Positions 19,764 to 20,464 of a DNA stretch of 20,464 nucleotides are shown piece after piece. The DNA is from Saccoglossus kowalevskii. Lineage: Eukaryota; Hemichordata; Enteropneusta; Harrimaniidae. The stretch covers positions 34,556 through 55,019 of the forward strand of contig NW_003155775.1 in the NCBI RefSeq assembly GCF_000003605.2, given 5' to 3'. The notes beneath the pieces were generated by a model that ran no database searches, was not told where the DNA came from, and worked only from the letters and a program-made list of their open reading frames with translations. The stretch's first letter is position 1; the number at the start of each line of letters is the position of its first letter. Both the position numbers and the translations under genes were made by a program.

Positions 19764-19966
19764 AATAAAAAAAAATTCATTACGATGCTCATCGACAAAA
19801 AACCTATCCGTTTCCAATTATAATGCGAAACAGCAGTCAATGTCTTATCAGCCAGGTACACAGGTAATCACGACACCATGCCATGTCACAACAGTCTATC
19901 AGGGTGTACCATCTAAACATTCACAATCCAAAATATTCAGTAGTAAACATGGTTCAGACGAACCGT
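19764..19966 (+). pseudogene. Retropepsin-like protease remnant with destroyed active site
   Basis: A short frame from about 19776 reads KFITMLIDKKPIRFQL, which has the shape of the strand preceding the retropepsin catalytic triad. The position of the catalytic Asp (19821-19823) is a TAA stop, and the next three residues do not match the D-T/S-G signature. The hydrophobic AVNVL that normally follows is still readable. About 80 bp further, another frame has IHNPKYSV, resembling the later protease strand, so at least one more frameshift has occurred. Similarity fades near 19966. Confidence 0.6.
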
Positions 19967-20464
19967 AAAGTTGACATAATTATCAGCGGGGAATCTTCTT
20001 CTCTGGGGTTCTCCACACGTGTCAGGGGGGGGGGATCTCGTCTCGTCTCTATATCGCGTCCCCTTGAGGTACGGGATCGGGAAAGTCACTTAAGGTAGCG
20101 AGACTATTATTTGTGTTGAAAATTACGATTTTCACATTTATTTATTAATTGATGAAATGCACCATAAACTTTCATATGATAAAGTCAATATAACATAGAA
20201 TGTCATGTAAGTTGGTTAAAATGTAGATTTTCTGAAGGGAAGCAAGGCAGCCTCAGTAGTGTTTTCCAAAATCAACAACACAGGTTTAATCTGTGTGCCT
20301 ATAAGTTTCAAAGATAAACTCAAGACAAAGCAATGTTAGGATGTGTTATCAGTAGCTATCTGACACACAATGAGTGTTTCCAAACATTTGAGTGATTGTC
20401 TCCGCCCCTGTTTGTTTCACAGATTAGTCATTTGCATATGATGTGTCGACGCAAGGTCACACAG
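19967..20464. other. Sequence after the retroelement break
   Basis: The element's reverse transcriptase should follow here but does not. The stretch 19985-20100 is more GC-rich, contains ten consecutive G (20025-20034), CACGTG in an ACACGTGT palindrome, and TCTCGTCTCGTCTC. From 20100 it is AT-rich again. A POU octamer ATTTGCAT lies at 20430-20437. I see no gene. The GC-rich piece may be a different insertion or a remnant of the element's 3' end. Confidence 0.4.

Larger units (their letters stand above)
18905..19966 (+). mobile_element. Decayed Ty3/Gypsy-type retrotransposon, gag and protease only
   Basis: Consecutive plus-strand blocks match, in order, the gag N-terminus, the gag capsid region, a two-knuckle nucleocapsid and the start of an aspartic protease. 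This is the order in Ty3/Gypsy (Metaviridae) elements with a CCHC nucleocapsid. The blocks are split among all three frames by stops and frameshifts, so the copy is dead. No reverse transcriptase, RNase H or integrase follows before the window ends, and no LTR is recognised. The copy is probably 3'-truncated or rearranged near 19970. Family assignment rests on motif order and spacing seen by eye. Confidence 0.75.

Overview
This looks like nuclear DNA from a metazoan, most likely an invertebrate. The evidence is long AT-rich non-coding tracts, a 200-bp ATTT microsatellite, small TTAA-bounded foldback elements, a decayed Ty3/Gypsy-type retrotransposon, and one intronless seven-transmembrane receptor gene with a eukaryotic start context. 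I see no operons, ribosome binding sites, CRISPR arrays, rRNA or tRNA genes. I cannot assign a species or phylum from the sequence alone.

The one confident gene is a class A (rhodopsin-like) GPCR on the minus strand at 10893-11870. It is complete at 325 residues and has an in-frame stop just upstream of its ATG. It has most family hallmarks but lacks the helix 5 proline and the helix 6 CWxP tryptophan. Three other reading frames are weak candidates: an ATG-less 141-codon frame containing a good splice acceptor (7666-8091, minus), a 94-residue frame with a signal-peptide-like start (8661-8945, plus), and a 162-residue hydrophobic frame downstream of the receptor (10009-10497, minus).

The left third (1-5.8 kb) is intergenic. 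It holds a truncated copy and a complete 133-bp copy of a TTAA-bounded inverted-repeat element, possibly a third decayed copy, and two 96%-identical copies of a 138-bp repeat about 5 kb apart. It also holds a compact set of transcription-factor-like sites (CRE, CTCF-like core and E-box within 45 bp at 1037-1081) and a perfect RFX X-box palindrome at 1753-1766.

The middle (5.8-12.6 kb) holds the weak frames, the microsatellite with an adjoining 9-bp hairpin, and the receptor with its short promoter region. From 12.6 to 18.9 kb I find no gene, only two more RFX-like sites and a 25-bp palindrome. From about 18.9 to 19.97 kb there is a plus-strand gag-protease relic with several frameshifts and stops, a two-knuckle nucleocapsid and a destroyed protease active site. 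No reverse transcriptase, integrase or LTR is recognisable before the window ends.

I did not find a convincing new biological system. The best leads are the foldback family with paired stem changes, the CRE/CTCF/RFX sites, and the receptor with altered activation motifs.
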